This document shows positions 7,186-7,727 of a stretch of DNA of 7,727 bases, in pieces (positions within the stretch are counted from its first letter, which is position 1; each line of letters opens with the position of its first letter). The translations under genes were made by a program, and so were the position numbers. The stretch spans positions 1 through 7,727 of the forward strand of contig NZ_LSJY01000067.1 in the NCBI RefSeq assembly GCF_001556865.1, given 5' to 3'. This DNA is from Sphingobium sp. CCH11-B1 (GTDB taxonomy: Bacteria; Pseudomonadota; Alphaproteobacteria; Sphingomonadales; Sphingomonadaceae). The notes beneath the pieces are model-generated. The model did not search any database, had not been told where the DNA came from, and was given only the letters and a program-made list of their open reading frames with translations.

Positions 7186-7210
7186 AGTGGGAAGTGTGAA
7201 GGAGGATGAC

Positions 7211-7573
7211 ATGAATAATCTGTTTCGTACCTCTAACAAATTTGTCGCAATGACTCTGGGTGCCGCTGCCGTAGTCGGTGCAGCCAATGTGCCGACCGCT
7301 CAGGCGCAACTACTTCAGAATTCGCCGATCCGGGTGCAGATCGGCAATGGTCGCGCGCTGCTCGGCCCCAATGAACCGGTCGCGGGCATCGGCGTCAGCA
7401 TCCTGTCGAGCGAAGTCGGGGCCGCCAACGATGCGGGCACCAGCGTCCGGCTGCTTGGCCCTAACAAAACGCTGGGCCTCTACACCACGCTCATCAAGAC
7501 CAACTCGCCCAATGGCACAAATCTGCAACTCAGCTCGCCCGTCGAGGCTGTGACCGCGCCGCTCATCAAGTAA
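7211..7573 (+). CDS. Small exported protein with internal LLGPN repeat, function unknown
   Basis: A 120-residue protein with a classic Sec signal peptide: basic start (R6, K10), hydrophobic core at about 11-25 and an A-Q-A cleavage site at 30-32, leaving a mature chain of about 88 residues beginning QLLQN. The mature part has two similar strand-like units, RALLGPNEPVAGIGVSIL (48-65) and VRLLGPNKTLGLYTTLIK (79-96), sharing LLGPN. It has no cysteine and few charges and probably forms a small beta structure in the periplasm or outside the cell. ATG at 7211 is preferred over the GTG at 7187 because AAGGAGG (7199-7205) lies 5 bases upstream and gives a proper signal peptide. It is divergent from the glycan cluster, so a role with the polysaccharide is possible but unproven. 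I do not recognise the family. A strong hairpin follows the stop. Confidence 0.85.
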   Translation: MNNLFRTSNKFVAMTLGAAAVVGAANVPTAQAQLLQNSPIRVQIGNGRALLGPNEPVAGIGVSILSSEVGAANDAGTSVRLLGPNKTLGLYTTLIKTNSPNGTNLQLSSPVEAVTAPLIK

Positions 7574-7580
7574 GTCGGAT

Positions 7581-7608
7581 CGGAGCCGTTCGTCCCCGGA
7601 CGGCTCCG
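7581..7608 (+). terminator. Strong hairpin after the small secreted protein gene
   Basis: CGGAGCCGTTCG (7581-7592) pairs with CGGACGGCTCCG (7597-7608) through 12 pairs, one of them a T-G wobble, closing a TCCC loop. It starts 7 bases after the TAA at 7571-7573. There is only a mixed pyrimidine run afterwards (TCCTACGCCC), so it may terminate weakly or mainly protect the mRNA end. Confidence 0.65.
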
Positions 7609-7629
7609 TCCTACGCCCTGCGATAAGCC

Positions 7630-7727
7630 ATGCTCCCTCCCCGGCTTCCGTGCCCGGACTGGCTGCGCATCGGCACCGTGCTGCTGGCATCGGTCACCGC
7701 GCCGGCCTTCGCTGCGTCGCCCCCGCC
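7630..7727 (+). CDS. Start of an exported protein, cut by the window edge
   Basis: ATG at 7630 opens a frame that reaches the right edge without a stop, 32 codons. The product has a signal-peptide shape: R5 and R13 before a hydrophobic core (IGTVLLASVTAPAFA, about 14-28) and a likely A-F-A cleavage site. Ribosome site is weak (GATAAG 3 bases away), so a different start is possible. Nothing of the mature protein is visible, so no function can be given. It lies 56 bases downstream of the small secreted protein gene, same strand, beyond the hairpin. Confidence 0.55.
   Translation, partial: MLPPRLPCPDWLRIGTVLLASVTAPAFAASPP

Larger units (their letters stand above)
7029..7210. other. Divergent regulatory region
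   Basis: This AT-richer 182-base gap lies between the minus-strand glycan genes and the plus-strand secreted-protein gene, so it must hold promoters for both. The minus promoter is clear (7101-7129). A plus -35-like TTGATA (7110-7115) lies inside that promoter, but the best -10 at 17-18 bases (TAACTAT, 7133-7139) is poor. A 9-base odd palindrome GTAGACTAC occurs at 7071-7079, between the minus promoter and the minus start. Confidence 0.55.

Noticed and set aside
7187..7210. GTG at 7187 as start of the small secreted protein
   Set aside because: It would place the AAGGAGG ribosome site inside the coding region and add acidic residues ahead of the signal peptide.
1..7727. CRISPR array, insertion sequence, tRNA or rRNA
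   Set aside because: No regularly spaced repeats, transposase motifs, paired terminal repeats or RNA gene signatures were seen on either strand.

Overview
The window looks like part of a surface-polysaccharide (capsule, exopolysaccharide or O-antigen) biosynthesis locus from a high-GC alphaproteobacterium. A sphingomonad is my best guess, from codon use, protein style and gene mix; no rRNA or other marker gene is present to confirm it. Most genes lie on the minus strand and read right to left. No mobile element, tRNA, rRNA or CRISPR array is visible.

Minus strand, in order of transcription. (1) 7028-5319: a two-domain protein, with an N-terminal GT32/capsular-polysaccharide-synthesis-type glycosyltransferase joined by a proline-rich linker to a polysaccharide pyruvyl transferase-like domain. 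(2) 5318-4862: a 457-base gap with a short decayed coding-like stretch and a weak terminator-like hairpin. (3) 4861-3218: a GT2 glycosyltransferase with a shortened first domain and a complete second GT-A domain. (4) 3213-2437: a DUF5672 protein, only 4 bases downstream. (5) 2440-1460: a phytanoyl-CoA dioxygenase (PhyH)-like Fe(II)/2-oxoglutarate oxygenase whose GTG start overlaps the DUF5672 stop (GTGA). (6) 1399 to beyond the left edge: a large protein with three repeats of an 'HYL..G..EGR' module followed by TPR-like helices. It is absent from a simple complete-ORF list because it has a TTG start and leaves the window. The junction of (5) and (6), about 1081-1560, is strikingly AT-rich (20-37% GC per 60-base line, against more than 60% in much of the window), which suggests a recombination or cargo boundary.

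Plus strand. A divergent AT-rich intergenic region (7029-7210) carries a good sigma70-type promoter for the minus-strand genes and an inverted repeat just ahead of a small secreted protein gene (7211-7573). That gene is followed by a strong hairpin (7581-7608) and the start of another exported protein (7630 to the right edge).

Working model (inference): the GT2, GT32 and DUF5672 proteins build a glycan, the pyruvyl transferase-like domain and the dioxygenase modify it, and the TPR protein is a further large enzyme or scaffold. The substrate cannot be read from sequence. I see no wholly new system; the most unusual parts are the GT32-pyruvyl transferase fusion, the dioxygenase coupled to DUF5672, and the small secreted protein with an internal LLGPN repeat.
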